Positions 17,599 to 27,646 of a DNA stretch of 64,000 nucleotides are shown one piece after another; positions within the stretch are counted from its first letter, which is position 1; each line of letters begins with the position of its first letter. Source of the DNA: an uncultured Tenacibaculum sp. (GTDB taxonomy: Bacteria > Bacteroidota > Bacteroidia > Flavobacteriales > Flavobacteriaceae); the NCBI GenBank assembly GCA_947504185.1, contig CANNGJ010000007.1, positions 1-64,000 on the forward strand. The letters run 5' to 3'. Both the position numbers and the translations under genes were made by a program. A model generated the notes under the pieces. It was not told the origin of the DNA. It saw only the letters and a program-made list of their open reading frames with translations, and did no database searches.

Positions 17599-18692
17599 TG
17601 TGTAGGTTTAGAAATTCTAGTTGATATAAATATAGTGATTTGTAATAATACTAAACAAATATCAAGGATTGGTAAAAAGAAAAGTATTTGTTTTTCTTGC
17701 AATTTATAGGCAGATTTTCCAATAATGATATATTGAATAAGAAAATAAACAAATATTATAGGGGTAATAATTTTCCAGTTTAAAATTGCTAGATAAATAG
17801 CTAAAGGGTAAAATAAAATCTTAGATATTATAAATAAACGTAAAAAGAATTTATGTTTAAATTTATATAAAGACGCTACTATTGATTGTTTTCTTTTTTT
17901 TGAAAACCATTTTTTAAAGGAATATATACCTGAACTTTCAACAAAACTAGCATTGCTAATGGCTATTACAGTATTTTTATTTGTTGATGCATCTTTTAGA
18001 AACAAATCGCTTTCACCGATAAAAATATTTAAATGATTTATAAAGCCGTTAACTTTAAAGAAATCATTTTTTGTATATCCAATATTACTAGAGTTAGCGG
18101 TGAAAGCATTGCCAGTTTTGGCATACGAAAAAGATTGAATTGTGTTTATGAAATTATCGAAACGAAAAAGTAAATTGCTAAAAGAATGTTTTTTAGATTT
18201 TAATTTTTTATGCCCAATAACAATTGTTTTTTCTTTAGAAAAATTAAGTGTCATTTCACGAATCCAGTTTTTAGAAAGAGGAATGCTATTTGTTTCTGTA
18301 AATAACAAATGTTCATGAGAAGCAGCTTTTATACCTAATGTTAATGCGTATTTTTTATTTCCCCAAAAAGCTTCAGTGTTTTCTACGTTTACTAATTTTA
18401 TGTTTAAATGTTGTTTTTGTAGTTCTTCAATAATATCTAGAGTGCTATCAGAAGAGGCATTGTTTATTAAAACAATTTCAAAATTAGAATAATTTTGTTG
18501 AAGAATAGTTTGAATGTAATTAGTTAAATTTTCTGCTTCGTTTTTAACTAATATAATTATAGAAACAGGTATTTCATTGCTTTTTAATTGAGTTTTATTT
18601 TTCTCAAAAGCAAAAACAGAAAAATAGAAGTAATAAATTATTTGAATAACCGTAACTGCTACAAAAATGTAGAAAAGCACAGTAAAAATCAT
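17589..18692 (-). CDS. Family 2 glycosyltransferase, membrane-anchored
   Basis: A 367-aa protein with an N-terminal membrane helix (about 3-27), a GT-A domain (about 42-270) and two or three C-terminal helices (about 285-360). The nucleotide region N-N-A-S-S-D-S-T is typical of GT2, but the usual T-D-A-D metal site reads T-E-T-N-S at 132-136, so the second acidic residue of DxD is missing. Activity may be altered. The stop overlaps the sigma-factor start. Confidence 0.82.
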   Translation of the reverse strand: MIFTVLFYIFVAVTVIQIIYYFYFSVFAFEKNKTQLKSNEIPVSIIILVKNEAENLTNYIQTILQQNYSNFEIVLINNASSDSTLDIIEELQKQHLNIKLVNVENTEAFWGNKKYALTLGIKAASHEHLLFTETNSIPLSKNWIREMTLNFSKEKTIVIGHKKLKSKKHSFSNLLFRFDNFINTIQSFSYAKTGNAFTANSSNIGYTKNDFFKVNGFINHLNIFIGESDLFLKDASTNKNTVIAISNASFVESSGIYSFKKWFSKKRKQSIVASLYKFKHKFFLRLFIISKILFYPLAIYLAILNWKIITPIIFVYFLIQYIIIGKSAYKLQEKQILFFLPILDICLVLLQITIFISTRISKPTHWK

Positions 18693-18719
18693 AAAGAGAG
18701 GTTGGTTAGTTTTGTAGGT

Positions 18720-18926
18720 CTAATTGTTGTGTTGAGGCTCGCTGCAAGTGTCAAATTGGTCAGGTGTTTTACCACAAAACCCACATGCTTCTCCGCTGTC
18801 ATTCAATACTGGATTTTGACTTGCACAAGTACCTGCAAATTCACCATCTTTTTTAGCCCAAATTTTAATTGCAATTCCAGCAAAGGCTAAAGCTAATAAT
18901 CCAATTGTAACAAAAACTAACTTCAT
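18720..18926 (-). CDS. Small membrane-anchored Cys-rich protein
   Basis: A 68-aa protein with one N-terminal membrane helix (about 3-24) and a tail containing four cysteines (C-A-S-Q-N, C-G-F-C, D-T-C-S). The spacing suggests a small metal or disulfide knot facing the periplasm. I recognise it as a type found in flavobacteria but with no assigned function. It has its own -7 box at 18946-18953 and ends 28 bp before the glycosyltransferase gene. Confidence 0.75.
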   Translation of the reverse strand: MKLVFVTIGLLALAFAGIAIKIWAKKDGEFAGTCASQNPVLNDSGEACGFCGKTPDQFDTCSEPQHNN

Positions 18927-18945
18927 TTTAATAAATTTTATGCTG

Positions 18946-18953
18946 CAAAGATA
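18946..18953 (-). promoter_or_regulatory. -7 promoter box (TATCTTTG) for the small Cys-rich gene
   Basis: A perfect TAnnTTTG match on the minus strand 20 bp upstream of the start at 18926. Confidence 0.5.
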
Positions 18954-19059
18954 CGAAGTTCCATATTCATTAAAATAAAATATTATACATTTATAAGCGT
19001 GTGACTTTTATGAATTTAAGTGTCATAACTAATAATCAATTAATTTAAACTTTATAAAT

Positions 19060-19746
19060 ATGAAAAAATATTTAGCGGAATTATTCGGAACATTTTGGTT
19101 AGTTTTTGGAGGTTGTGGTAGTGCTATTTTTGCTGCTGCATTTCCAGATTTAGGAATTGGGTTTATGGGTGTTGCCTTAGCTTTTGGTTTAACAGTATTA
19201 ACAATGGCATATGCTGTAGGGCATATTTCTGGAGGACATTTTAACCCAGCAGTATCTTTAGGGTTATGGGCTGGAGGTAAATTCTCCACTAAAGAAATAG
19301 TTCCTTATATAATTTCTCAATTAGTGGGAGCAATTTTAGCAGCATTAGCCTTATATATAATAGTTTCTGGTAAAGCAGGTTTCGAATCGATTGGAGGATT
19401 TGCAGCTAATGGATATGGAAATTTATCGCCAGGGGGTTATAGCTTATCATCAGCTTTTATAGCAGAGTTTTTATTAACGATGTTCTTTTTATTAATCATT
19501 TTAGGAAGTACAAATGAAAGAGCTCCTAAAGGATTTGCTCCAATAGCAATTGGTTTAGGTTTAACTTTAATTCACTTAATTAGTATACCAATAACAAATA
19601 CTTCAGTTAATCCAGCTCGTTCTATGAGTCAAGCTTTATTTGCTGGTGGCGAATATTTAACACAGTCTTGGTTGTTTTGGGTTGCACCTATAGCCGGAGC
19701 AGTCGTAGCAGGGATTATACACAAAGCGTTATTTGATAAGGAATAA
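19060..19746 (+). CDS. aqpZ: Aquaporin Z
   Basis: A 228-aa six-helix water channel. Both NPA boxes are present: H-F-N-P-A-V-S near 67 and S-V-N-P-A-R-S near 187. The N-terminus [11 protein letters not shown] and length match AqpZ closely, better than the paralogue at 5824. Monocistronic, with a 130-bp upstream gap. Confidence 0.92.
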   Translation: MKKYLAELFGTFWLVFGGCGSAIFAAAFPDLGIGFMGVALAFGLTVLTMAYAVGHISGGHFNPAVSLGLWAGGKFSTKEIVPYIISQLVGAILAALALYIIVSGKAGFESIGGFAANGYGNLSPGGYSLSSAFIAEFLLTMFFLLIILGSTNERAPKGFAPIAIGLGLTLIHLISIPITNTSVNPARSMSQALFAGGEYLTQSWLFWVAPIAGAVVAGIIHKALFDKE

Positions 19747-19827
19747 AACTCTTTACCAATATCAATATATAAAACAGGTTTAATTAATTTTGAATCTGTT
19801 TTTCTTTTTACTAAAAGAAGAAGTAAA

Positions 19828-20835
19828 TTAAATCACATTCACTTCAATTTCTAAATCAATTGAGAATTTTTCTTTAATCGTATTTTGAATAGTTTTGGCT
19901 AATTCGTAAATTTCTTTTCCAGAAGCATTTCCATAATTTACTAATACAAGCGCTTGCTTTTCATGCACGCCATATTCACCAAAGCGTTTACCTTTAAAAC
20001 CACTTTGTTCTATTAACCAACCAGCAGGAACTTTTATTTCCATTTCCGAAATTATGTAGCTAGGGATGTTTGGAAACTCTTTTTGAAGTTTATCAAAATG
20101 AGTTTTAGAAATTACAGGATTTTTAAAAAAACTACCGCTATTACCAATCTGTTTTGGATCTGGTAATTTACTTTCACGAATTGCAATTACTGCATCTGAG
20201 ATATCTTTTAAATTAGGATTCTCAATGTTTCTTGATGCTAATTCATTTTCAATAGCACCGTATGAAGTATTAAGATTATGTTCATTTTTTGTCAGTTGAA
20301 AACTAACAGAAGTAATAATGTATTTACCTTTAGCTTCATTCTTAAAAATAGAGTTCCTATAACCAAACTTACATTCCTTATTAGAAAATTCTATAAGTTT
20401 ACTTGATTCAATTTCAACAGCTTGAACACGAGTAATAGTGTTTTTAACTTCAACTCCATAAGCGCCTATATTTTGTATAGGACAGGTACCTACATTTCCT
20501 GGAATTAAGGATAGGTTTTCAATTCCGCCATAATTTTCTGAAACACACCAAAGTACAAATTCATGCCAATTTTCACCAGCATTAACAGTTAAATAAATAT
20601 CATTATGATTTTCTCTATCAATAGATATTCCTTTTAAATCTATATGAACAACTAATTTTTCAATGTCTTTAGTTAATAGCATATTACTACCACCACTAAT
20701 TAAAAAAATGTCTTGTTCTTCTTTTAAAAGTTGTTGTAAACTATAAAGCGAATCTATTGAAACAAAACGTTTGGCATTTACATCAATGCCAAACGTATTG
20801 TAGTTTTTTAATGATATGTTCTCTTGAATATTCAA
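19828..20835 (-). CDS. murB: UDP-N-acetylenolpyruvoylglucosamine reductase
   Basis: A 335-aa FAD enzyme that reduces UDP-GlcNAc-enolpyruvate to UDP-MurNAc in the cytoplasm. It is of the long type I (E. coli-like) form. The FAD loop I-S-G-G-S-N-M-L is near 45, I-G-A-Y-G-V-E near 120, and the catalytic G-N-S-G-S-F-F-K-N-P near 232. The start follows the aminotransferase stop with no gap, so they form an operon. Confidence 0.94.
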   Translation of the reverse strand: MNIQENISLKNYNTFGIDVNAKRFVSIDSLYSLQQLLKEEQDIFLISGGSNMLLTKDIEKLVVHIDLKGISIDRENHNDIYLTVNAGENWHEFVLWCVSENYGGIENLSLIPGNVGTCPIQNIGAYGVEVKNTITRVQAVEIESSKLIEFSNKECKFGYRNSIFKNEAKGKYIITSVSFQLTKNEHNLNTSYGAIENELASRNIENPNLKDISDAVIAIRESKLPDPKQIGNSGSFFKNPVISKTHFDKLQKEFPNIPSYIISEMEIKVPAGWLIEQSGFKGKRFGEYGVHEKQALVLVNYGNASGKEIYELAKTIQNTIKEKFSIDLEIEVNVI

Positions 20836-22026
20836 TTAACTATTGTATTGTTCTAAAGCAATCTTTAATATTTCTACACAACGTTTTAAATCTGTTTTGT
20901 TTAATACGTATGCAATACGAACTTGGTTTTTTCCTTCACCTTCAGTAGAGTAAAATCCGCCTGCAGGAGCAACCATTACAGTTTCGTTATTGTGATTGAA
21001 CTTTTCTAAAATCCATTGTGCAAAATCATCTGAATTTTTAACAGGAAGTTCAGCGATACAATAAAAAGCACCTTTTGGGTTTGCTACTTTTACACCTTCA
21101 ACTTTTTGTAATTCAGAAATTAAAGTATCTCTTCTTTCTTGATATTCTTCTATAACTTCATCAAAATAACTTTGTGGAGTGTCTAAAGCAGCTTCACTGG
21201 CTAATAAAGCATAAGTTGGTGGGCTTAAACGAGCTTGCGCAAATTTAATAGCTGTATTAATAAATTCATCATTTTTAGAAACAATACACCCAATTCTTGC
21301 TCCACACATACTATAGCGTTTAGAAACAGAATCGATCATAATCGCATTTTGTTCCAAATCGTTAAGAGCCATAACTGAATTATGTTTTTCACCATCATAA
21401 GTAAATTCACGATATACTTCATCAGCAATTAAAAATAAATCGTGTTTTAAAACAATTTGCTTTAATTTTTCAATTTCTGCTTCACTATATAAATATCCTG
21501 TCGGATTTCCAGGGTTGCAAATTAAAATTGCTTTTGTTTTTGGAGTGATTAATTTCTCAAAATCTTCAATAGCAGGTAACGCAAAGTTATCTTCAATTTT
21601 TGAAATTACTGGAATTACTTTTACCCCTGATGCAGTTGAAAATCCATTATAGTTAGCATAAAAAGGCTCAGGGATAATTATTTCATCTCCTGGATCGGTA
21701 ATACTACCTATCGTGAATAATAAAGCTTCAGATCCTCCAGTGGTAGCTATTATGTTATTAGCATCAACATGAATATCGTTTTTAGCATAATAATTTGCTA
21801 ATTTGGCTCTATATTCTTCAGAACCCTCAGAGCGTGCGTATGATAAAACTTTAATAGCATTATTTTTTACAGCATCTAAAGCTACTTGAGGAGTTTTAAT
21901 ATCTGGTTGACCAATATTTAAATGAAAAACTTTTGTTCCGTTTTTTTTAGCAGCCTCAGCAAAAGGCACCAATTTTCTAATTGGTGATTGAGGCATAGAA
22001 TTTCCTTTCTGTGAAATAGAAGGCAT
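20836..22026 (-). CDS. Class I/II PLP-dependent aminotransferase
   Basis: A fold-type I aminotransferase of about 396 aa. The ATG at 22026 (M-P-S-I-S-Q-K-G) is preferred over an in-frame non-consensus extension to 22065 that adds 13 unconserved residues. Visible signatures are N-P-G-N-P-T-G, the cofactor lysine in S-V-S-K-R-Y-S-M-C-G-A-R, and V-R-I-A-Y-V near the C-terminus. It is most like aspartate/aromatic aminotransferases, but exact substrate is not readable. It is upstream of and coupled to murB. Confidence 0.9.
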   Translation of the reverse strand: MPSISQKGNSMPQSPIRKLVPFAEAAKKNGTKVFHLNIGQPDIKTPQVALDAVKNNAIKVLSYARSEGSEEYRAKLANYYAKNDIHVDANNIIATTGGSEALLFTIGSITDPGDEIIIPEPFYANYNGFSTASGVKVIPVISKIEDNFALPAIEDFEKLITPKTKAILICNPGNPTGYLYSEAEIEKLKQIVLKHDLFLIADEVYREFTYDGEKHNSVMALNDLEQNAIMIDSVSKRYSMCGARIGCIVSKNDEFINTAIKFAQARLSPPTYALLASEAALDTPQSYFDEVIEEYQERRDTLISELQKVEGVKVANPKGAFYCIAELPVKNSDDFAQWILEKFNHNNETVMVAPAGGFYSTEGEGKNQVRIAYVLNKTDLKRCVEILKIALEQYNS

Positions 22027-22184
22027 AGCGTGTAATTTATAGTTGTTTGATGTGCAAATTTGCAAAATTTATTCGATAAAAAGATACCTTAGATATAAAA
22101 AATAAAAGGTTAAAAATTTATTAAAAAAAAAGAAAGAATAAAAAGAACTCCGTATATTGATATATAACTTAAAATCATTCCCTT

Positions 22185-23522
22185 TTGATAAAACAATTAC
22201 TCAATATATTTTTATTCTTTTTTTGTATTTCTACATTTTCACAAAAGAATTTTCAGTTTTTTGGTAGAAACACAGAAAAGAAAATAGTTTCTTTTAAATT
22301 AATTAATAATTTGATTATTATTCCTTTAGAAATAAACGGACATAAGTTGTCATTTATATTAGACACAGGTGTTAATAAAACAATTTTATTTAATCTTAGT
22401 AAAAATGATAGTATTGGTTTAAATAATGTAAAAAAGGTTTTTATACGAGGTTTAGGAGATGGAGAGCCTATTGAAGCTTTATTGTCAAAAGGGAATAGAT
22501 TTAGAATTAATGATATAACAAGTTCAAATCAAAATTTGTATGTTATTTTAAAAGACGCTTTTAATTTATCTGCAAAAATGGGTACGACGATTCATGGTAT
22601 TATTGGGTATGATTTATTAAAAGATGTAATTGTTAGAATAAACTATAACACTAAAAAGATTGTCTTTTATAATCCTAAAAATTATAAAGATTTAAAATGT
22701 AGAAAATGTGAAATTTTCCCATTGCAGTTTTATAGAAACAAACCTTACATTAATGTTAAAATAAGAATAGATACGACTAATAATGTTACAACACCTGTAA
22801 AATTATTGATAGATAGCGGTGGTAGTGATGCTATGTGGTTGTTTGAAGATACAAAAGATGCCATAAAAACTCCCTTAAAATCTTTTAAAGATATTTTAGG
22901 GGAAGGTATTAGTGGGACTATTTATGGTAATAGAAGTAAAATACCTTCTATTTTGCTTGGAAAATTCTTAATCAATAAACCTACAGTATCTTTTTTAGAC
23001 TCTACATCTACCTTTAATGCACGTAAATTTAAGGAAAGGAATGGGAGTATAGGCGGAGGTATTTTAAAACGTTTTAAAATTTGGATTGATTATCCAAATA
23101 AAAGAATAATCTTCAAGAAGAATGCTTCTTTAAAAGAAGGTTTCTATTATAATATGTCTGGATTACATTTAGTTTATGATGGTCAAGAGTTAGTTAAAAA
23201 TAAGGCAGTTTTTGAGTCATTTGATATAAGTAATGATAATCAACGGCAAAAAAATAATACAATATTATTTATTAACACATATCATTATGTTTTTAAACCA
23301 AAATATAAAGTTGACAACGTAGTACCTGGTTCACCTGCATATAAAGCAGGAATACAAAAGGGAGATTTTATTAAAAGTATAAATGAGAAACCAGCTTATG
23401 AGTTTAAGTTAAGTGAAATTATGGAGTTATTTCAAGCAAAACCAAATAGGAAAATAAGACTAAAAGTAAAAAGAAATGTAGATGATTTAAAATTTGAATT
23501 TAGATTAGAAAAAAGAATATAA
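22185..23522 (+). CDS. Secreted retropepsin-like aspartyl protease with PDZ domain (TTG start)
   Basis: A 445-aa protein with signal peptide (about 1-20), two aspartyl-protease half-sites F-I-L-D-T-G (near 61) and L-L-I-D-S-G-G (near 212), and a C-terminal PDZ domain (about 365-440, with P-G-S-P-A-Y-K-A-G-I-Q-K-G-D). The tandem half-sites in one chain suggest an internally duplicated, monomeric aspartic protease. The start is TTG; the next ATG is far downstream and would delete the signal and first Asp site. Confidence 0.83.
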   Translation: MIKQLLNIFLFFFCISTFSQKNFQFFGRNTEKKIVSFKLINNLIIIPLEINGHKLSFILDTGVNKTILFNLSKNDSIGLNNVKKVFIRGLGDGEPIEALLSKGNRFRINDITSSNQNLYVILKDAFNLSAKMGTTIHGIIGYDLLKDVIVRINYNTKKIVFYNPKNYKDLKCRKCEIFPLQFYRNKPYINVKIRIDTTNNVTTPVKLLIDSGGSDAMWLFEDTKDAIKTPLKSFKDILGEGISGTIYGNRSKIPSILLGKFLINKPTVSFLDSTSTFNARKFKERNGSIGGGILKRFKIWIDYPNKRIIFKKNASLKEGFYYNMSGLHLVYDGQELVKNKAVFESFDISNDNQRQKNNTILFINTYHYVFKPKYKVDNVVPGSPAYKAGIQKGDFIKSINEKPAYEFKLSEIMELFQAKPNRKIRLKVKRNVDDLKFEFRLEKRI

Positions 23523-23556
23523 AAAAATCCACTGAAGTTATTCAGCGGATTTTTTT
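23523..23556. terminator. Bidirectional terminator between convergent genes
   Basis: The stem AAATCC-A-CTGAA / TTCAG-C-GGATTT with a GTTA loop is flanked by A and T runs. It serves the protease gene and the convergent DUF1573 gene. Confidence 0.8.
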
Positions 23557-23578
23557 ATATCTAAATAGAATGAGTTGT

Positions 23579-23986
23579 TTATTCACTATCACTCATCATA
23601 GTTTTCTCTTTAGCAGGAACTGCTTTTTTAGAAATAAACCCTTTAATTTTAAGCATAGTTCTAGATTTCTTAGCATTAGAAATTACTGTAATTGCTTTTG
23701 AAAAACCTCCAGGTCTTTTAGTATCGTAAGAAACTTCAATTTGTCCTTTTTGTCCAGGCATAATTGGTGCTTCTGGCTTTTTTGGAACTGTACATCCACA
23801 TGTAGATTTGATATCTTTAATAATTAAAGGAGCATCACCCACATTTGTAAATTCAAAAGTACGTTTACCTTCTGATCCTAAAGCTACTTTTCCGTAATCG
23901 ATAGTTTCTGTTTCGAATTTAAATTCTTGAGCGCTAACTGTTAATGTAATAAAAAAAACAGCGATAAATGATAAAATTGTTTTCAT
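23579..23986 (-). CDS. Secreted DUF1573 domain protein
   Basis: A 135-aa protein with a cleavable signal (about 1-19, A-Q end) and one DUF1573 immunoglobulin-like domain: F-E-F-T-N-V-G-D-A-P-L-I-I near 47, S-T-C-G-C-T-V-P near 62, and P-G-Q-K-G-Q-I-E-V-S-Y-D near 80. The paired C-G-C is a family hallmark. Common in Bacteroidota, function unknown, probably periplasmic. A -7 box lies at 24022-24029. Confidence 0.88.
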   Translation of the reverse strand: MKTILSFIAVFFITLTVSAQEFKFETETIDYGKVALGSEGKRTFEFTNVGDAPLIIKDIKSTCGCTVPKKPEAPIMPGQKGQIEVSYDTKRPGGFSKAITVISNAKKSRTMLKIKGFISKKAVPAKEKTMMSDSE

Positions 23987-24021
23987 AATTGATAAAATTA
24001 ATTTAGGGGTTTAATCCGATA

Positions 24022-24029
24022 CAAATTTA
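24022..24029 (-). promoter_or_regulatory. -7 promoter box (TAAATTTG) for the DUF1573 gene
   Basis: A perfect TAnnTTTG match on the minus strand, 36 bp upstream of the start at 23986. Confidence 0.5.
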
Positions 24030-24090
24030 GTATTATTTTTTTAGTACTAAAAAAACCAACATCTTATTTTCTGTACACCACAGATAGTTG

Positions 24091-24098
24091 TATTTTTG
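24091..24098 (+). promoter_or_regulatory. -7 promoter box (TATTTTTG) for valS
   Basis: A perfect TAnnTTTG match about 75 bp before the valS start. The predicted leader contains a small hairpin at 24131-24146 (AGTATT/AATACT) but no T-box features. Confidence 0.5.
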
Positions 24099-24172
24099 CT
24101 TTTTCAATTTCAAAAATAATGCCAAAGTTAAGTATTGATAAATACTAAGGTTATAAAGATACATAAAAGCAT

Positions 24173-26803
24173 ATGAATATTCCATCAAAATACGATTCTA
24201 AAGAAGTAGAGGGTAAATGGTACGACTACTGGATGAAGCATAATTATTTTCATTCTGAAGTAGATGATCGTGAACCATACACAATTGTAATCCCTCCGCC
24301 AAACGTTACAGGAGTATTACATATGGGACATATGTTGAATAATACGATTCAAGATGTTTTAATTCGTCGTGCGCGTTTACAAGGGAAAAATGCTTGTTGG
24401 GTTCCTGGAACTGACCATGCATCGATTGCTACAGAAGCAAAAGTTGTTGCTAAGTTGAAAGAGCAAGGAATTGATAAAAATGACTTGACTCGTGAAGAGT
24501 TTTTAGCGCATGCTTGGGAATGGAAACATGAATATGGAGGAATTATTTTAGAGCAATTAAAAAAGTTAGGAGCTTCTTGTGATTGGGAACGTACAGCTTT
24601 TACAATGGATCCAGCATTGTCAGAATCAGTAATTAAAGTTTTTGTTGATTTATATAATAAAGGATTAATTTATCGTGGTTACCGTATGGTAAACTGGGAC
24701 CCTGAAGCAAAAACTACCCTTTCTGATGAGGAAGTTATTCATATTGAAAAACAAGGAAACCTTTATTATTTAGAATATCAAATTGAAGGTTCAGAAGATA
24801 AATTAACGATTGCAACTACCCGTCCAGAAACTATTTTTGGAGATACTGCAATTTGTATCAATCCAAATGATGAGCGTTTTACTCATTTGAAAGGAAAGAA
24901 AGCTATTGTGCCTTTATGTAACCGTGTAATTCCAATTATTGAAGATGAGTATGTTGATGTTGAGTTTGGTACAGGATGTTTAAAAGTAACTCCTGCGCAT
25001 GATGAGAATGATAAAGTTCTTGGAGATAAGCACAAGCTAGAAGTAATCGATATTTTTAATGATGACGCTTCATTAAATTCTTTCGGATTACATTATCAAG
25101 GTAAAGATCGTTTTGTAGCTCGTAAAGAAGTTGTAAAAGAATTAGAAGAAAAAGGAATTTTAGTAAAAACTGAAATTCACACCAATAAAGTAGGAACATC
25201 AGAAAGAACAAAGGCTGTTATTGAGCCAAGATTGTCGGATCAATGGTTCTTAAAAATGGAAGATTTAGCAAAACCTGCTATTGAAGCTGTTTTAGGAAAA
25301 GATAGTGATGTGACTTTATACCCGAAGAAATTTGAGAATACGTATCGTCACTGGATGGAAAATATCCGTGATTGGAATATTTCTCGTCAATTATGGTGGG
25401 GACAGCAAATTCCTGCATATTTCTATGGAGATGGAAAAGAAGATTTTGTTGTAGCAGAGAGTAGAGAAGAAGCTTTAGCCTTAGCGAAAGAAAAGAATCC
25501 ATCTATTACTTTAGAAACTCTGAGACAAGATGAAGACGCACTTGATACTTGGTTTTCTTCTTGGTTATGGCCAATGTCTGTTTTCGATGGAATTCGTAAT
25601 CCAGAGAACGAGGAAATTAAATATTATTATCCAACAAACGATTTAGTAACAGGACCAGATATTTTATTTTTCTGGGTTGCAAGAATGATTGTTGCAGGAT
25701 ATGAATATAAAGATGAGCGCCCGTTTGAAAACGTTTATTTAACAGGCTTGGTACGTGATAAACAAAGACGTAAAATGTCTAAATCGCTAGGGAATTCACC
25801 AGATGCTTTAAAATTAATAGAACAATACGGAGCGGACGGAGTTCGTGTAGGTTTGCTATTAAGTTCAGCTGCAGGTAACGATTTAATGTTTGATGAAGAT
25901 TTGTGCCAACAAGGAAAAGGGTTTGCAAATAAAATTTGGAATGCTTTCCGTTTAGTAAAAGGTTGGGAAGTAGATGCTAGTTTAGAACAACCAGAATCTG
26001 CAAAAATTGGATTGGAATGGTACAATGCTAAATTCCAAAAAGTATTGGTAGAAATTGAAGATCATTTTTCTAAATATCGTTTATCAGATGCTTTAATGGC
26101 AATCTACAAATTAATTATGGATGATTTTTCTTCATGGTTATTAGAAACTGTAAAACCAGGATATCAACAGCCAATTGATAAAAAAACATTTGATGCTGTA
26201 ATTTCAATTTTTGAAGATAATTTAAAAGTATTACATCCATTTATGCCTTTCTTATCAGAAGAAGTTTGGCAACATATAACAGAGAGAACTCCAGAAGAGG
26301 CTTTAATTATAGCAAGATACCCTGAAGTTAAAAAAGTAGATTCAACGATTATTAGTCAATTTGATTTTGCTACTAATATTGTTTCTGGAATTAGAACTAT
26401 TAGAAAAGATAAAAACATTTCATTTAAAGATGCAGTTGAGTTATCTGTCGTAAATAACGAAAATTTCACTAAAGATTTTGATGTTGTTGTTCAAAAATTA
26501 ACAAATGCATCAGCAATTAATTATGTATATGATAAGGTTGATGGAGCTTCATTTAGAGTAAAATCAAATGAGTATTTTATTCCAGTTGCTGAAGAGAGTA
26601 TTGATGTAACTGCTGAAACTGAAAAGCTAAATGCAGAATTAAAAAGAGCAGAAGGTTTCTTATTCGGAATTCAAAAGAAATTATCTAATGAGCGTTTTGT
26701 AAGTAATGCACCTGAACAGGTAATTACTTTAGAGCGTAAAAAAGAGGCTGATACATTAGCTAAGATTGAAACTATAAAATCAAGTTTAGCTAGTTTAAAT
26801 TAA
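24173..26803 (+). CDS. valS: Valyl-tRNA synthetase
   Basis: An 876-aa class Ia synthetase that charges tRNA-Val in the cytoplasm. The ATP-binding HIGH-type motif appears as [13 protein letters not shown] near 43, the editing domain contains [10 protein letters not shown], and the K-M-S-K-S loop ([10 protein letters not shown]) is near 533. The C-terminal coiled coil that contacts tRNA is present. Length is normal. Monocistronic with a strong terminator. Confidence 0.97.
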   Translation: MNIPSKYDSKEVEGKWYDYWMKHNYFHSEVDDREPYTIVIPPPNVTGVLHMGHMLNNTIQDVLIRRARLQGKNACWVPGTDHASIATEAKVVAKLKEQGIDKNDLTREEFLAHAWEWKHEYGGIILEQLKKLGASCDWERTAFTMDPALSESVIKVFVDLYNKGLIYRGYRMVNWDPEAKTTLSDEEVIHIEKQGNLYYLEYQIEGSEDKLTIATTRPETIFGDTAICINPNDERFTHLKGKKAIVPLCNRVIPIIEDEYVDVEFGTGCLKVTPAHDENDKVLGDKHKLEVIDIFNDDASLNSFGLHYQGKDRFVARKEVVKELEEKGILVKTEIHTNKVGTSERTKAVIEPRLSDQWFLKMEDLAKPAIEAVLGKDSDVTLYPKKFENTYRHWMENIRDWNISRQLWWGQQIPAYFYGDGKEDFVVAESREEALALAKEKNPSITLETLRQDEDALDTWFSSWLWPMSVFDGIRNPENEEIKYYYPTNDLVTGPDILFFWVARMIVAGYEYKDERPFENVYLTGLVRDKQRRKMSKSLGNSPDALKLIEQYGADGVRVGLLLSSAAGNDLMFDEDLCQQGKGFANKIWNAFRLVKGWEVDASLEQPESAKIGLEWYNAKFQKVLVEIEDHFSKYRLSDALMAIYKLIMDDFSSWLLETVKPGYQQPIDKKTFDAVISIFEDNLKVLHPFMPFLSEEVWQHITERTPEEALIIARYPEVKKVDSTIISQFDFATNIVSGIRTIRKDKNISFKDAVELSVVNNENFTKDFDVVVQKLTNASAINYVYDKVDGASFRVKSNEYFIPVAEESIDVTAETEKLNAELKRAEGFLFGIQKKLSNERFVSNAPEQVITLERKKEADTLAKIETIKSSLASLN

Positions 26804-26822
26804 AACAGATAAGTTTCTAAAT

Positions 26823-26857
26823 AAAAAATCCGCTAAGTATTCTTAGCGGATTTTTGT
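26823..26857. terminator. Bidirectional terminator after valS
   Basis: A 13-bp perfect stem AAAATCCGCTAAG / CTTAGCGGATTTT with a TATT loop between convergent valS and the head-GIN gene. Confidence 0.85.
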
Positions 26858-26873
26858 GTATTAAATTTTAAAT

Positions 26874-27602
26874 TTAATTACGATCAATCACATCTCCAGA
26901 ACCAATTGAATTCGTATCAATAAGTTTTGGATTTCCTTTATAATAAACGCTTCCAGAACCTACAACATTGGCTTTAATTTTTGAGCTTACAGATGTTTGT
27001 ACACTTCCAGAACCAGCAATGCTCGCTTTTAAAGAGTTCGCGTTTAAGTCGTATGCTTTAATGCTACCAGATCCAGCCAAAGAACATTTAAAATTGTCAG
27101 TTTTACCTTTTAATTTAATGTTACCAGAGCCACCAATAGAGGCTTTTACAGTATTAGCATCGACATTGGCAATAATATTACCAGAACCACCAATGCTAAA
27201 AGCAGCATCGTCAGCTTCAATACGTTTTTTTACAGTAACATTTCCAGATCCACCTAAAGAAACAGCTTCTATGTCTTCGAAAGGAATAGTAACAGTTAAT
27301 TTTCTTGTGGTACGAATATTCGTGTTTTCTTTAAATTGCACCTTTAGCTTTCCGTTTCTAACTTCAGTTTCTATATAAGGAAGTAGATTTTCTTCTCCTT
27401 CAATTGTAATTTTTCCTTCTCTACCATCAATTAAATTGACATCAAAAGAGCCTCCAATACTTACTTTATCAAAAGAATCGATAGTTCTAGTTTTGGTAAT
27501 TACGTTTCCATTACCTTTTACTTTTTTTGAACTCCACCAACTCTGAGCATTTATGGTAACTGATAATAAAATTATTATAATTGTAATAAGTTGTTTTTTC
27601 AT
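26874..27602 (-). CDS. Secreted head-GIN domain protein (DUF2807)
   Basis: A 242-aa protein with a signal peptide (about 1-19). The rest is a repetitive beta-helix-like domain with recurrent G-G-S-G-N-(V/I) and A-G-S-G-S units about every 20 residues from 118 to 225. This is the putative autotransporter-adhesin head-GIN family of Bacteroidota. A role at the cell surface or in the periplasm is inferred. It is near, but not in, the sigma/anti-sigma operon that encodes a related beta-helical protein. Confidence 0.85.
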   Translation of the reverse strand: MKKQLITIIIILLSVTINAQSWWSSKKVKGNGNVITKTRTIDSFDKVSIGGSFDVNLIDGREGKITIEGEENLLPYIETEVRNGKLKVQFKENTNIRTTRKLTVTIPFEDIEAVSLGGSGNVTVKKRIEADDAAFSIGGSGNIIANVDANTVKASIGGSGNIKLKGKTDNFKCSLAGSGSIKAYDLNANSLKASIAGSGSVQTSVSSKIKANVVGSGSVYYKGNPKLIDTNSIGSGDVIDRN

Positions 27603-27646
27603 TTTTCTCTATTTTAGTGTTATAATTAGTTATATTTAAATCCCCT

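Noticed and set aside
24099..24172. T-box riboswitch before valS
   Set aside because: Only a small 6-bp hairpin is present. No specifier loop, T-box sequence or antiterminator is visible in the roughly 75-nt leader.
26968..27378. 136-codon plus-strand reading frame opposite the head-GIN gene
   Set aside because: It is the complement of a repetitive Gly/Ser-rich sequence, which yields Pro-rich open frames by composition.
26874..27602. Gly-Ser-Gly repeats as a CRISPR or DNA tandem repeat
   Set aside because: The periodicity is at protein level in a beta-helical domain; spacing and DNA identity are not those of a CRISPR array.
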